Assembly: GCA_963850915.1 (NCBI GenBank)
Contig: CAWKND010000005.1
Span: 744,001 to 808,000 of the forward strand
DNA length: 64,000 nucleotides
Direction: 5' to 3'
Source: CAVTWH01 sp963850915
GTDB lineage: Bacteria > Actinomycetota > Actinomycetes > Mycobacteriales > Micromonosporaceae
This document shows positions 1 through 7,280 of the stretch, piece by piece. The notes below the pieces were generated by a model, which had not been told where the DNA came from, made no database searches, and saw only the letters and a program-made list of their open reading frames with translations. The first letter of the stretch is position 1. Every line of letters begins with the position of its first letter. A program made the translations under genes and the position numbers.

Positions 1-1
1 C

Positions 2-1720
2 GTGGCCTGGGTGATGGAGATCCTCGACGGTACCGCCTACCTGCGCGCGCAGCACGGCGACCGGACCGGGGCCGGCCCGGCGCAGCGGGTACCGGTCGGC
101 GAACTCGACGCCTGGCCGACCGTGGTGACCGGCGCCTCCTGGTCGGCGCCGCTGCCCCGGGACGGAGAACTGTTACCCCGCGCCGGATTGTGCGTCCCCG
201 TGATGCGCGACGGCCGGCCGATCCTCCTGCTGTACGCGACCCGCAGCGGCCCCCGCCTGTTCAGTCCCGAGGTCGTCGAGATCGCCGAGATCTTCGCCCG
301 CAACCTCGGTGGCGCCCTGGTGAACGCCGATCTCTACCAGGAGCTGCACGACCGGGCGACGCTCGACCCGCTCACCGGCCTGGCCAACCGCACGGTGGCC
401 GGCCAGCGGCTGGAGCAGGTGCTGGGTACCAGCGCGACGACCCACGCCAATGGCCTTGCCGGCCTGCTCTTCTGCGATCTGGACGGCTTCAAGGCGATCA
501 ACGACCGGCTCGGGCACGAGGTCGGCGACGCCCTGCTCCAGCAGGTGGCCCGGCGGCTGCAGCACGGGCTGCGCCCCAGCGACCTGCTCGCCCGGTTCGG
601 CGGCGACGAGTTCATCGCGGTACTCAGTGCCATCGACAGCCTGGCCGATGTCACCGCGGTGGGTCGGCGGCTCGTCGACGCCCTCGCCGAGCCGTTCCAG
701 CTGGGCGGCGAGCGGGTGAACGTGTCGGCGAGCATCGGCGGAGTACTGGGCGTACGCGGTCGCTCCACCGCGAGCGCCATGCTCCGGGACGCGGACGCGG
801 CGATGTACGTGGCGAAGTCGCGGGGCCGGGGGGTGGTCGAGGTCTTCGACGACGCCGCCTCGCACCGTTCGCTGGACCGGCTGAGTGTCCGCTCGGAGCT
901 GCTGCTGGCTCGCGACCGGGGCGAGTTCGAGGTGCTGTACCAGCCGATCGTGGCACTGGGCAGCGGCCGGCCGGTCGCCTTCGAGGCGCTGCTGCGCTGG
1001 ACCCACCACCAGCGCGGCCCGATCCCGCCGGACGTGTTCATCCCGCTGGCCGAGGAGACGGGGGAGATCGGTTCGATCGGTACCTGGGTGATGGAGCAGG
1101 CCTGCCGTCAGCTCGCCAGCTGGCGCCGACTGCCGGGCTGGTCCGAGCTCACCATCAACGTCAACCTCGCCCCCAGCCAGCTGGCCCGGGCCGGTACCGC
1201 GGCGGAGATCCTGGAACTGGTCCGCCGGACCGGTGTGGAGCCGGGGCAGCTGTGGCTGGAGGTGACTGAGAAGAGCCGGATCAGCGACGACGTGGCGGCC
1301 GCGACCGAGCAGCTGCGCGCCGGCGGTGTGCGCTTCGCGCTCGACGACTTCGGCAGCGCCTACTCGAACCTGGCCTACCTGAAGCAGTTCCCGGCGGAGT
1401 GCCTGAAGATCGACCGATCGTTCGTCGACGGTGTTGACCAGGACGGTACCGACCGCAGCATCGTACGGGCCATTCTCGCCATGGCCGGCTCGCTCCGGCT
1501 GACGGTGGTGGCCGAAGGCATCGAACGGACCGGCCAACGGGACGCGCTACTCGGCCTCGGCTGCGAACTCGGCCAGGGGTTCCTGTTCGCTCCGGGGCTG
1601 TCCGCCGCGTCGGCGACCCGGCTGCTGACCGGTCCGGCCGTCTGTGCCGAACCGCGCGGGTACCCGGAGTCGATGATGATGGCCGGCGCCACCGGAACCG
1701 GCCCCCGGGAACGCCCCTGA
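2..1720 (+). CDS. GGDEF-EAL cyclic di-GMP protein, 5' end cut by window
   Basis: This is a bifunctional diguanylate cyclase/phosphodiesterase-type protein. The visible 572 residues hold the end of a GAF-like sensor (about 1-115), a GGDEF domain (about 119-285) with an intact GGDEF signature at residues 200-204, and an EAL domain (about 300-545). The EAL domain shows EALLRW near 327, a DDFGS loop near 447 and the late EGIE motif. Both domains keep their signature residues, so cyclase and esterase activity are each possible; which one dominates cannot be read from sequence. The frame is open to the window edge, so the GTG at position 2 is probably not the true start and N-terminal sensor sequence is missing. 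It converges on an EAL-DICT gene 41 bases away, suggesting linked control of the same second messenger. Confidence 0.93.
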   Translation: MAWVMEILDGTAYLRAQHGDRTGAGPAQRVPVGELDAWPTVVTGASWSAPLPRDGELLPRAGLCVPVMRDGRPILLLYATRSGPRLFSPEVVEIAEIFARNLGGALVNADLYQELHDRATLDPLTGLANRTVAGQRLEQVLGTSATTHANGLAGLLFCDLDGFKAINDRLGHEVGDALLQQVARRLQHGLRPSDLLARFGGDEFIAVLSAIDSLADVTAVGRRLVDALAEPFQLGGERVNVSASIGGVLGVRGRSTASAMLRDADAAMYVAKSRGRGVVEVFDDAASHRSLDRLSVRSELLLARDRGEFEVLYQPIVALGSGRPVAFEALLRWTHHQRGPIPPDVFIPLAEETGEIGSIGTWVMEQACRQLASWRRLPGWSELTINVNLAPSQLARAGTAAEILELVRRTGVEPGQLWLEVTEKSRISDDVAAATEQLRAGGVRFALDDFGSAYSNLAYLKQFPAECLKIDRSFVDGVDQDGTDRSIVRAILAMAGSLRLTVVAEGIERTGQRDALLGLGCELGQGFLFAPGLSAASATRLLTGPAVCAEPRGYPESMMMAGATGTGPRERP

Positions 1721-1761
1721 CGCCGATGCCTCAGCGGGCGACGGCGTGATGAGAGCACAGC

Positions 1762-3024
1762 TCAGTGGAGCACCGGGATCTGCGGGGCCAGCCGGCTCAG
1801 CAGCGGGCGGGCCGCGGCCAGGATCACCGAGCGGTCGTCGGTCACCACAAACTCGAAGCCATCCGGCTCGTCCTCGAGCGCGCGGGCGAACAGGCCGTGC
1901 GCGAACTGGCTGCCGATGACCAGTACGTTCCACTCGCGGATGAGTGGATCGTCGGGCGACAGTGCGCAGCCGCGGATGTTGGTACCGGGCTGCGTCGGCA
2001 TCTGGTGACCGAACGCGGCGGTGAGGATCCCGTTCAGCGCGAGCCGTACGTACCGTTCCCGGGTACCGCCGTGGAAGTGGCGGACGTGCTGGAACGTGGT
2101 GAGTACGACGGTCGACTCCTCAGCGGTGAAACCGTCCTCCATGGCCCGGCTGAGCAACAGCAGAGTGTGCCGGTTGGCGCGCGCGACCGGTGAGGTCTGC
2201 CGGGCGACCTCGAACGGCGTGCCACCCGACAGCGACGGCGGCCCGACCTGGGGCAGTACCCGCTGCGGCGAGCTGAACTGTCGCGGTAGCCGGCCGGGAC
2301 GACCGAGCAGCCAGCCCTGGCCGAGGGTGGCTCCGAGGCGCCGGGCCTGCTTCGCGTGCTCCTCGGTCTCGATCCCCTCGGCCAGGATCAGCGCACCGGT
2401 ACGGGCCGACTCCAGGGTCACCGCGTCGACCACCTCGGCGGTACCCGGCCGGTCCCGGTCGTGCACGATGCCGCGGTCGAGTTTGATCACATCGGGGCGC
2501 AGCAACGACATCATCGCCTCGCTGGCGGCGTCGGAGCCGACATCGTCGAGGGCGATGCGGGCCGTCTCGCCGCGCATCCGCTCGACCGTCTCCAGCAGAC
2601 CGGCCGGGTCGGCGGCCACCGACCGCTCGGTGACCTCGACGACGATCTGCAGCTGGTCGGAGGCGGCTCCGATGATCTTGACAAGCTCGGGCGGGCAGGG
2701 CGTCCGGGAGCTGGCCGGCTCGACGTTGACGAACAGCGGCAGCTCGGCCGGCAGCCCGGCGGCGAGCGCACCCCGGCAGGCCGCCGCCCGGCAGATCCAG
2801 TCCAACTCCGGCAGCCGACCGGCCTTCGCGGCGTAGCTGACCAGCGCATCCGGGCTGCCCCAGACGGTACCGGCGGGGCCGCGGGCCAGCGCTTCGTAGG
2901 CCACGATCTCGCCCGATTCGAGATCCACGATGGGCTGGTACACAGAGTGGATCGCGCGCGCGGCGAGAACCGTGTCGAATGCAGCGACCACGGCCGGGGA
3001 AAGCGGCCGATCGAGCTGTGTCAC
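1762..3024 (-). CDS. EAL domain protein with C-terminal DICT sensory domain
   Basis: This 420-residue cytoplasmic protein is a probable cyclic di-GMP phosphodiesterase or binding protein. An EAL domain spans about residues 25-255, with YEALARG as the EAL motif, a DDVGS loop in place of the usual DDFG(T/S)G, and AEGIE near the end. The C-terminal part (about 270-410) matches the DICT domain known from diguanylate cyclases and two-component proteins. The altered loop (V for F, and no following G-Y) may weaken catalysis, so a sensory or scaffold role is possible. The start is a GTG with a strong GAGGAGG ribosome site just upstream. A TATACT -10 element lies further upstream. Confidence 0.88.
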   Translation of the reverse strand: MTQLDRPLSPAVVAAFDTVLAARAIHSVYQPIVDLESGEIVAYEALARGPAGTVWGSPDALVSYAAKAGRLPELDWICRAAACRGALAAGLPAELPLFVNVEPASSRTPCPPELVKIIGAASDQLQIVVEVTERSVAADPAGLLETVERMRGETARIALDDVGSDAASEAMMSLLRPDVIKLDRGIVHDRDRPGTAEVVDAVTLESARTGALILAEGIETEEHAKQARRLGATLGQGWLLGRPGRLPRQFSSPQRVLPQVGPPSLSGGTPFEVARQTSPVARANRHTLLLLSRAMEDGFTAEESTVVLTTFQHVRHFHGGTRERYVRLALNGILTAAFGHQMPTQPGTNIRGCALSPDDPLIREWNVLVIGSQFAHGLFARALEDEPDGFEFVVTDDRSVILAAARPLLSRLAPQIPVLH

Positions 3025-3071
3025 AGTCCTCCTCGGCGCCCGTCCATACCTGGATCAGTCCTTTATGAGGC

Positions 3072-3099
3072 AGTATAGATCTGTTTAGCCGCCGTTCAG
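3072..3099 (-). promoter_or_regulatory. Promoter of the EAL-DICT gene
   Basis: Reading the minus strand, TATACT (3077-3072) is a near-perfect -10 element. CTGAAC lies 16 bases upstream (3099-3094) as a weak -35. Transcription would start about 40 bases before the GTG at 3024. Confidence 0.55.
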
Positions 3100-3212
3100 C
3101 CAACGATCAGCTTTGCCATCCGGTGAACGTCCGCTGCCGCGACGGTGGTGGCCGCTGTTGCGGGTGCATACCCACCGCACCGGGCCCCGCGCTCCGTCGA
3201 TTCGCTTTTCAA

Positions 3213-3231
3213 GACCACTAAGATAGTGGTC
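3213..3231 (+). promoter_or_regulatory. Perfect inverted repeat overlapping a leaderless promoter
   Basis: GACCACTA and TAGTGGTC form a perfect 8-bp inverted repeat with a 3-base centre, ending at the base before the ATG at 3232. TAAGAT inside it (3219-3224) fits a -10 element seven bases from the ATG, and there is no Shine-Dalgarno sequence. The layout suggests a repressor site lying directly over the promoter of a leaderless mRNA. The cognate regulator is unknown. Confidence 0.55.
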
Positions 3232-3558
3232 ATGGTCGATGGGTTGGGTGACATCTGGGACGCGTTCGTGGCAGCCGCGGAGTCGATCGGCCCGGTGGTG
3301 CTGGGGCGCTCCCGCTACGCCGACAAGCCGGCGCTTTTCCTCGCCGGTCGGGAGATCGCCCACCGCGAGGCGCCCGGCGTGGTGGACCTGCGGATCACCC
3401 GGGCCGGCTGGTCGCGCGCCGAGCCCAGCTACCGTACCGACCCGGCGATCCGGTACGACCCGGCCCGGCGCGACTGGATCGCGCTCGAGCTGAGCGCCGC
3501 CACCGATGTCGACCGGCTGCACGGCCTGCTGGCGATCGCGCTGGCCGCCAACGCCTGA
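3232..3558 (+). CDS. Small DUF5519/luciferase-family-like protein
   Basis: This 108-residue cytoplasmic protein has no signal peptide or membrane segment. The pattern GREIAHREAPGVVDLRIT, followed by a tryptophan-containing segment and a C-terminal helix of RLHGLL type, resembles the small 'luciferase family' DUF5519 proteins, whose function is unknown. I chose the ATG at 3232 because it follows a TAAGAT -10 box and operator-like palindrome directly. The frame stays open upstream, but that translation looks non-coding. It converges on a membrane protein gene, with a shared hairpin between them. Family assignment is from pattern memory only. Confidence 0.6.
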   Translation: MVDGLGDIWDAFVAAAESIGPVVLGRSRYADKPALFLAGREIAHREAPGVVDLRITRAGWSRAEPSYRTDPAIRYDPARRDWIALELSAATDVDRLHGLLAIALAANA

Positions 3559-3578
3559 CGCGCAAGACACGTCAGGCG
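3552..3578. terminator. Bidirectional hairpin between convergent genes
   Basis: Perfect 9-bp arms CGCCTGACG / CGTCAGGCG with a 9-base loop overlap the stop codons of both convergent genes. There is no T-tract, as is common for actinobacterial terminators. Confidence 0.6.
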
Positions 3579-4048
3579 ACGCTCGGCCGGCGCAGCGAGC
3601 GCAGGAACCACAGCACACCGAGCACGCCCAGGAGTACGCCGACGGCCAGCGTCACCCAGCCCGCCCAGGCCGGCGTCGCCAGTACCGTCGTGTTCCCGTG
3701 TACCCGGATGGTGTCCACCTCGCCGATCCGGGGCTGCTTCGCGCCGAAGTTCACCGTGGCGGTTCGCACACCCGAGCTGTCCTGCCAGTTGACCACGCAG
3801 TGGTACTCCTGGTGCCGGTGGCTGGTCCCGGTACCGTTGCCGCTGCCGACCAGCTGGCTGGTGCAGGACTGGACGGTGGCCTGGGCCGCCGGCCAGCGCT
3901 GGCTGGCCAGCAGGAGTCCGCCGATGATCAGTGCGATCAGCGCGACGAGGGTCAGGATCACCGCGCCGAACCTGCCGAACAGCCGGCGCATCCGCAGCGC
4001 CCCGGCGATCCGCTGGCTCTGGGCCTGACTGGCGAAATCGTTGGTCAC
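3572..4048 (-). CDS. DUF3592-like membrane protein
   Basis: This 158-residue protein has a hydrophobic segment near the N-terminus (FGAVILTLVALIALIIGGLL), an extracytoplasmic middle with two cysteines and a tryptophan-rich strand pattern, and a second membrane helix before a short basic tail (FLRSLRRPSVA). The layout, two helices around a beta-rich domain containing a 'VNFG...GEVDTIRVHG' stretch, resembles DUF3592 proteins. I placed the start at the GTG at 4048 because TAGATT lies eight bases upstream as a leaderless -10 box. A TTG at 4093 would add 15 unconvincing residues. Function unknown. Confidence 0.6.
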   Translation of the reverse strand: MTNDFASQAQSQRIAGALRMRRLFGRFGAVILTLVALIALIIGGLLLASQRWPAAQATVQSCTSQLVGSGNGTGTSHRHQEYHCVVNWQDSSGVRTATVNFGAKQPRIGEVDTIRVHGNTTVLATPAWAGWVTLAVGVLLGVLGVLWFLRSLRRPSVA

Positions 4049-4166
4049 GGCTGGTGAATCTACGGAGTGCGACCGCGGCACGGTACCCGCCAACCGGCCG
4101 GCCGGCGGCGCCCGTCAGTTGATATTGGTGTGCCCGGTGCTGCCGGCCGGCGGTCGAGGTCGCGGA

Positions 4167-5768
4167 TCAGCCGACGTCGCGGCGGCGCCAGCCGACCAGC
4201 CCGGCTGCGCCGAGTACCACGGCCACCAGCGTCAGCCAGATCAGTGGCGTGCTGGTGAAGGGGGTACCGGGCAGCTTCGGCGCGTGCGCGAACGGGGACA
4301 GGTCCACCAGCCACTGGCTGAGCCCGAGTACTTCGCCCAACTCCAGTACCAGCAGGCAGCCCACGAGCGCCGCCCAGGTGAGCGCCGTCAGCCGGGGTAC
4401 CAGCCCGAAGAGCGCGAGGCCCAGGCCGGCCAGTACCCACGTCGCCGGGGTCTGCACGAGCGCGGCCGCCAGCAGCCGGGGTACCTGGCCGCCGATGTCG
4501 TGTTTCTGTGCGCCGTAACCGAATCCGGCCGCCGCCCCGGCCACGGCCAGCAGCAGCGCGCTGCCGAACACCGCGAAAGCGAGGTGGCTCAACGCGAAGC
4601 GGACCCGTCCGGCCGGGGTGGCCAGGATCGGCTCCACCCGGCCGGCGCTCTCCTCGACCCGCAGCCGCAGCGTGGTCTGCACCGTGTAGACCGCCGCGAC
4701 CAGCCCGGTGATGCCGAGTACCGCGGCGAGGTAGGCATCGACCAGTCCCTTGCTGCCGCCCAACCGGGCCAGCAGGTCGCTGAGTTGCTGGTTGTCACCG
4801 ACGCTGTCGCCGATGCCGGCCCCGGCGCCGCCGAGAACCGCGCCCCACAACGCCATCCCGACGACCCAGCCGAGCAGCAGCCCGCGCTGCAGCCGCCAGG
4901 CCAGCGCCAGCGGGCCGCGCAGGGACGCCGAGCCGCGCGCCGGTCCGGGCCGCTGCGGCAGTAGCCCCGCGCCCAGATCCCGCCGACCCACGAGGGTGTA
5001 CGCCGCCCCGCCGAGCACCACGCTCAGCGCCACGGGAAGCGCCAGTACCCACCACTGCTCACCGGCGAAGGCGCGCAGCTGGAGCGCCCAACCGATGGGG
5101 GACAACCAACTCAGCCAGCCCGGCCCGGTGTCGCCGAGCGCACGGAGCAGGTAGCCGACGCCGAGCACGGCGGCGGCAAGCGCGATCGCCGTCCGGGCGC
5201 CCTCGGTGAGCTGTGCCGCGACTGCCGCCACGGCGGTGAAGACCAGGCCGGTCAGGCCGACCGCGAGCCCGAGTGCCAGCGCGCCGCTGGCTGGCAGCCC
5301 GGTGGCGAGCAGCCCGAGCACGATCAGCACGGTGGCGGCCAGGTTGGCCAGGGTAGCGGTGAGGACGGCGGCGGTCAGCGCGGCGTACCGGCCGACCACG
5401 CCGGCGCCGAGCAGCTCCGAGCGGCCCGACTCCTCCTCGGTCCGGGAGTGCCGGATGACCGTCAGGATGCTCATCAGCGCGGCCAGGATCACCTCGGTGA
5501 CCAGGATCTTCCACGCCGTCAGGCCACCGATCGTGGCCCGGAACAGCGGACCGCCGATGGCCACCAGGGACGGGCTGCTCACCACCCCACGGATCTGCTG
5601 TACCGACTCGGCGGTGGGGTACAGCTTCTGGTACTGGGCAGCGGTACCGGCTGGGAGTACGCCGATGATGAGCACCCACACCGCCAGCCGTACCCGGTCC
5701 AACCGCAGCGCCAGCCGGAGCAGCGGCCGCGTTCCTGTCAGCGTGCTCAGCCCGGTGAGGCCGTTCAT
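4167..5768 (-). CDS. ABC-2 type exporter permease (TnrB3-like)
   Basis: This is the membrane half of an ABC drug/antibiotic exporter: 533 residues with about twelve hydrophobic segments in two similar halves, each holding a larger non-membrane loop. Single-polypeptide permeases of this size pair with one ATPase in the tetronasin-type (TnrB2/TnrB3) exporters. The ATG at 5768 overlaps the ATPase stop codon as ATGA, so the two genes are translationally coupled. The reading frame stays open upstream across the ATPase gene, but that stretch is a frame shadow. The divergent MarR-type gene is the obvious regulator. Substrate unknown. Confidence 0.85.
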   Translation of the reverse strand: MNGLTGLSTLTGTRPLLRLALRLDRVRLAVWVLIIGVLPAGTAAQYQKLYPTAESVQQIRGVVSSPSLVAIGGPLFRATIGGLTAWKILVTEVILAALMSILTVIRHSRTEEESGRSELLGAGVVGRYAALTAAVLTATLANLAATVLIVLGLLATGLPASGALALGLAVGLTGLVFTAVAAVAAQLTEGARTAIALAAAVLGVGYLLRALGDTGPGWLSWLSPIGWALQLRAFAGEQWWVLALPVALSVVLGGAAYTLVGRRDLGAGLLPQRPGPARGSASLRGPLALAWRLQRGLLLGWVVGMALWGAVLGGAGAGIGDSVGDNQQLSDLLARLGGSKGLVDAYLAAVLGITGLVAAVYTVQTTLRLRVEESAGRVEPILATPAGRVRFALSHLAFAVFGSALLLAVAGAAAGFGYGAQKHDIGGQVPRLLAAALVQTPATWVLAGLGLALFGLVPRLTALTWAALVGCLLVLELGEVLGLSQWLVDLSPFAHAPKLPGTPFTSTPLIWLTLVAVVLGAAGLVGWRRRDVG

Positions 5769-6661
5769 GCCGGGACCGTCTCGTCCTGGTAGTGGCGCAG
5801 GAACAGCTCCTCCAGCGTGGGTGGCTGGCTGGTCAGCGAGCGCACCCCGGCCTCGGTCAGCTTGCGCAGTACCGGATCCAGCCGGTCGTTGTCCACGGCG
5901 AACCTGGCCCGGTTGCCCTCCACCACGAGGTCGTGCACGCCGGCCAGGTCGGCCAGGCCGGTGGGGGGTGCGGCGAGTTCGGCGGTGATCGCGGTACGCG
6001 CCAGGTGGCGCATGTCGGCGAGGGTACCGGTGTCGACCACCCGACCGGCCCGGATGATGCTGACCCGGTCGCAGAGCGCCTCCGCCTCGGCCAGGATGTG
6101 GCTGGAGAGCAGCACTGTGCGGCCGTTGTCCCGCTCCTCGTTGATGCACTCGCGGAAGACGTTCTCCATCAACGGATCCAGCCCCGAGGTGGGCTCGTCC
6201 AGGATCAGCAGCTCGACGTCGGAGGCGAGCGCCGCGACCAGTGCGACCTTCTGCCGGTTGCCTTTCGAGTACCCCCGGCCCTTCTTGGTGGGGTCGAGGT
6301 CGAAGCGCTGCAACAGGCTGGCCCGGCGCTTCGGGTTCAGCCCGCCGCGCAGCCGGCCGAGCAGGTCGATCACCTCGCCGCCGGAGAGGTTGGGCCAGAG
6401 CGTCACATCGCCGGGTACGTAGGCCAGCCGGCGGTGCAGGGTCGCGGTGTCCTGCCACGGATCGCCGCCGAGCAGCCGGACGGTACCGGCGTCGGCGCGC
6501 AGCAGCCCGAGCAGTACCCGGATGGTGGTGGACTTGCCGGCCCCGTTCGGGCCGAGGAACCCGTGCACCTCGCCGGTTCGTACGGTCAGCTCGACGCCGT
6601 CCAGCGCCCGGGTGCGCCCGAACGACTTGACCAGTCCGGCAACCGCGATGGCATCTGTCAT
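5765..6661 (-). CDS. ABC exporter ATP-binding subunit
   Basis: This 298-residue cytosolic ATPase energises the permease encoded immediately downstream. It has a Walker A motif GPNGAGKST (about residues 37-45), a variant signature YSKGNRQKV typical of DrrA/TnrB2-type exporters, Walker B LLILDEPTSGLDP and an H-loop SSHIL. The C-terminal 80 residues form the extra domain common in drug-efflux ATPases. The ATG at 6661 faces the MarR-family gene across 74 bases that contain an inverted repeat, suggesting induction by the transported compound. Confidence 0.93.
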   Translation of the reverse strand: MTDAIAVAGLVKSFGRTRALDGVELTVRTGEVHGFLGPNGAGKSTTIRVLLGLLRADAGTVRLLGGDPWQDTATLHRRLAYVPGDVTLWPNLSGGEVIDLLGRLRGGLNPKRRASLLQRFDLDPTKKGRGYSKGNRQKVALVAALASDVELLILDEPTSGLDPLMENVFRECINEERDNGRTVLLSSHILAEAEALCDRVSIIRAGRVVDTGTLADMRHLARTAITAELAAPPTGLADLAGVHDLVVEGNRARFAVDNDRLDPVLRKLTEAGVRSLTSQPPTLEELFLRHYQDETVPA

Positions 6662-6681
6662 GAGCGCGACGGTACTCTCAA

Positions 6682-6729
6682 TTCACAAATTCGTGAAGGT
6701 TCTGAACGATGCAAAGGTTGCTGTAGGAT
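6682..6729. promoter_or_regulatory. Divergent exporter/marR control region
   Basis: TTCAC and GTGAA (6682-6686, 6693-6697) form an inverted repeat with a 6-base AT-rich centre, a likely regulator operator. TAGGAT at 6724-6729 is a -10 element six bases before the ATG of the MarR-type gene, indicating a leaderless transcript. Confidence 0.55.
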
Positions 6730-6735
6730 GCGGCG

Positions 6736-7251
6736 ATGACGACACGTGGGCGGCGAGCAGCGGCGGAGCAGGTGCGGGATCCGGCCGCCGTCTCCCGCTA
6801 CATCGAGCGCTTCGCGCAGGTCATGATCGAGGCGGGCATGCCGCGCATCGCCTCGCGCATCTTCGTCGCCCTGGTCGCGACCGACTCCGGTCGGCTCACC
6901 GCGGCCGAGTTGGCCACCCAGCTGCGGGCGAGTCCGGCCGCCATCTCCGGCGGCGTGCGCTACCTGACCCAGGTCGGCCTGGTCAACCGGGAACGCGATC
7001 CGGGCTCCCGGCGCGACCACTACCGGGTGGACGACGACGTGTGGTACCGCACGATCACCCAACGGGACCAGTTGCTCATCAAGTGGACGGAGAGCCTGCG
7101 CGAAGGGGCCGAGGTACTCGGCGCGCAGAGCCCGGCCGGTGCCCGGCTGGCCGAGTCGGTGGCCTTCTTCGAGTTCATGCAGGACGAGATGAAGCAGCTG
7201 ACCGCGCGCTGGGCAGCACACCGGGCCGGGTCGCCCCCGGCGACGGAGTAG
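6736..7251 (+). CDS. MarR/GbsR-type transcriptional regulator
   Basis: This 171-residue protein has a winged helix-turn-helix (about 45-110: SGRLTAAELATQLRASPAAI as the recognition region, followed by the wing RDPGSRRDHYRVDD) and a C-terminal helical dimerisation part. It probably represses the divergent ABC exporter genes and itself through the palindrome between them. The ATG at 6736 has no Shine-Dalgarno; a -10 box six bases upstream supports leaderless translation. It ends 29 bases before the convergent kdpD end. Confidence 0.85.
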   Translation: MTTRGRRAAAEQVRDPAAVSRYIERFAQVMIEAGMPRIASRIFVALVATDSGRLTAAELATQLRASPAAISGGVRYLTQVGLVNRERDPGSRRDHYRVDDDVWYRTITQRDQLLIKWTESLREGAEVLGAQSPAGARLAESVAFFEFMQDEMKQLTARWAAHRAGSPPATE

Positions 7252-7280
7252 GCGGGCAGGGGCGATGACGACGGCGCGGT

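Noticed and set aside
173..1537. A long reverse-strand frame across the GGDEF-EAL gene
   Set aside because: Its translation is low-complexity and the opposite strand carries all catalytic motifs of a known family. High GC makes such shadows common.
1720..1762. A terminator between the first two convergent genes
   Set aside because: Only 6-bp complementary arms (ACGCCG/CGGCGT) far apart were seen, too weak to call.
4167..6458. A 763-codon open frame that would fuse the exporter permease to sequence inside the ATPase gene
   Set aside because: The ATPase is clearly encoded in another frame there, and the ATGA overlap at 5765-5768 gives the permease a natural start.
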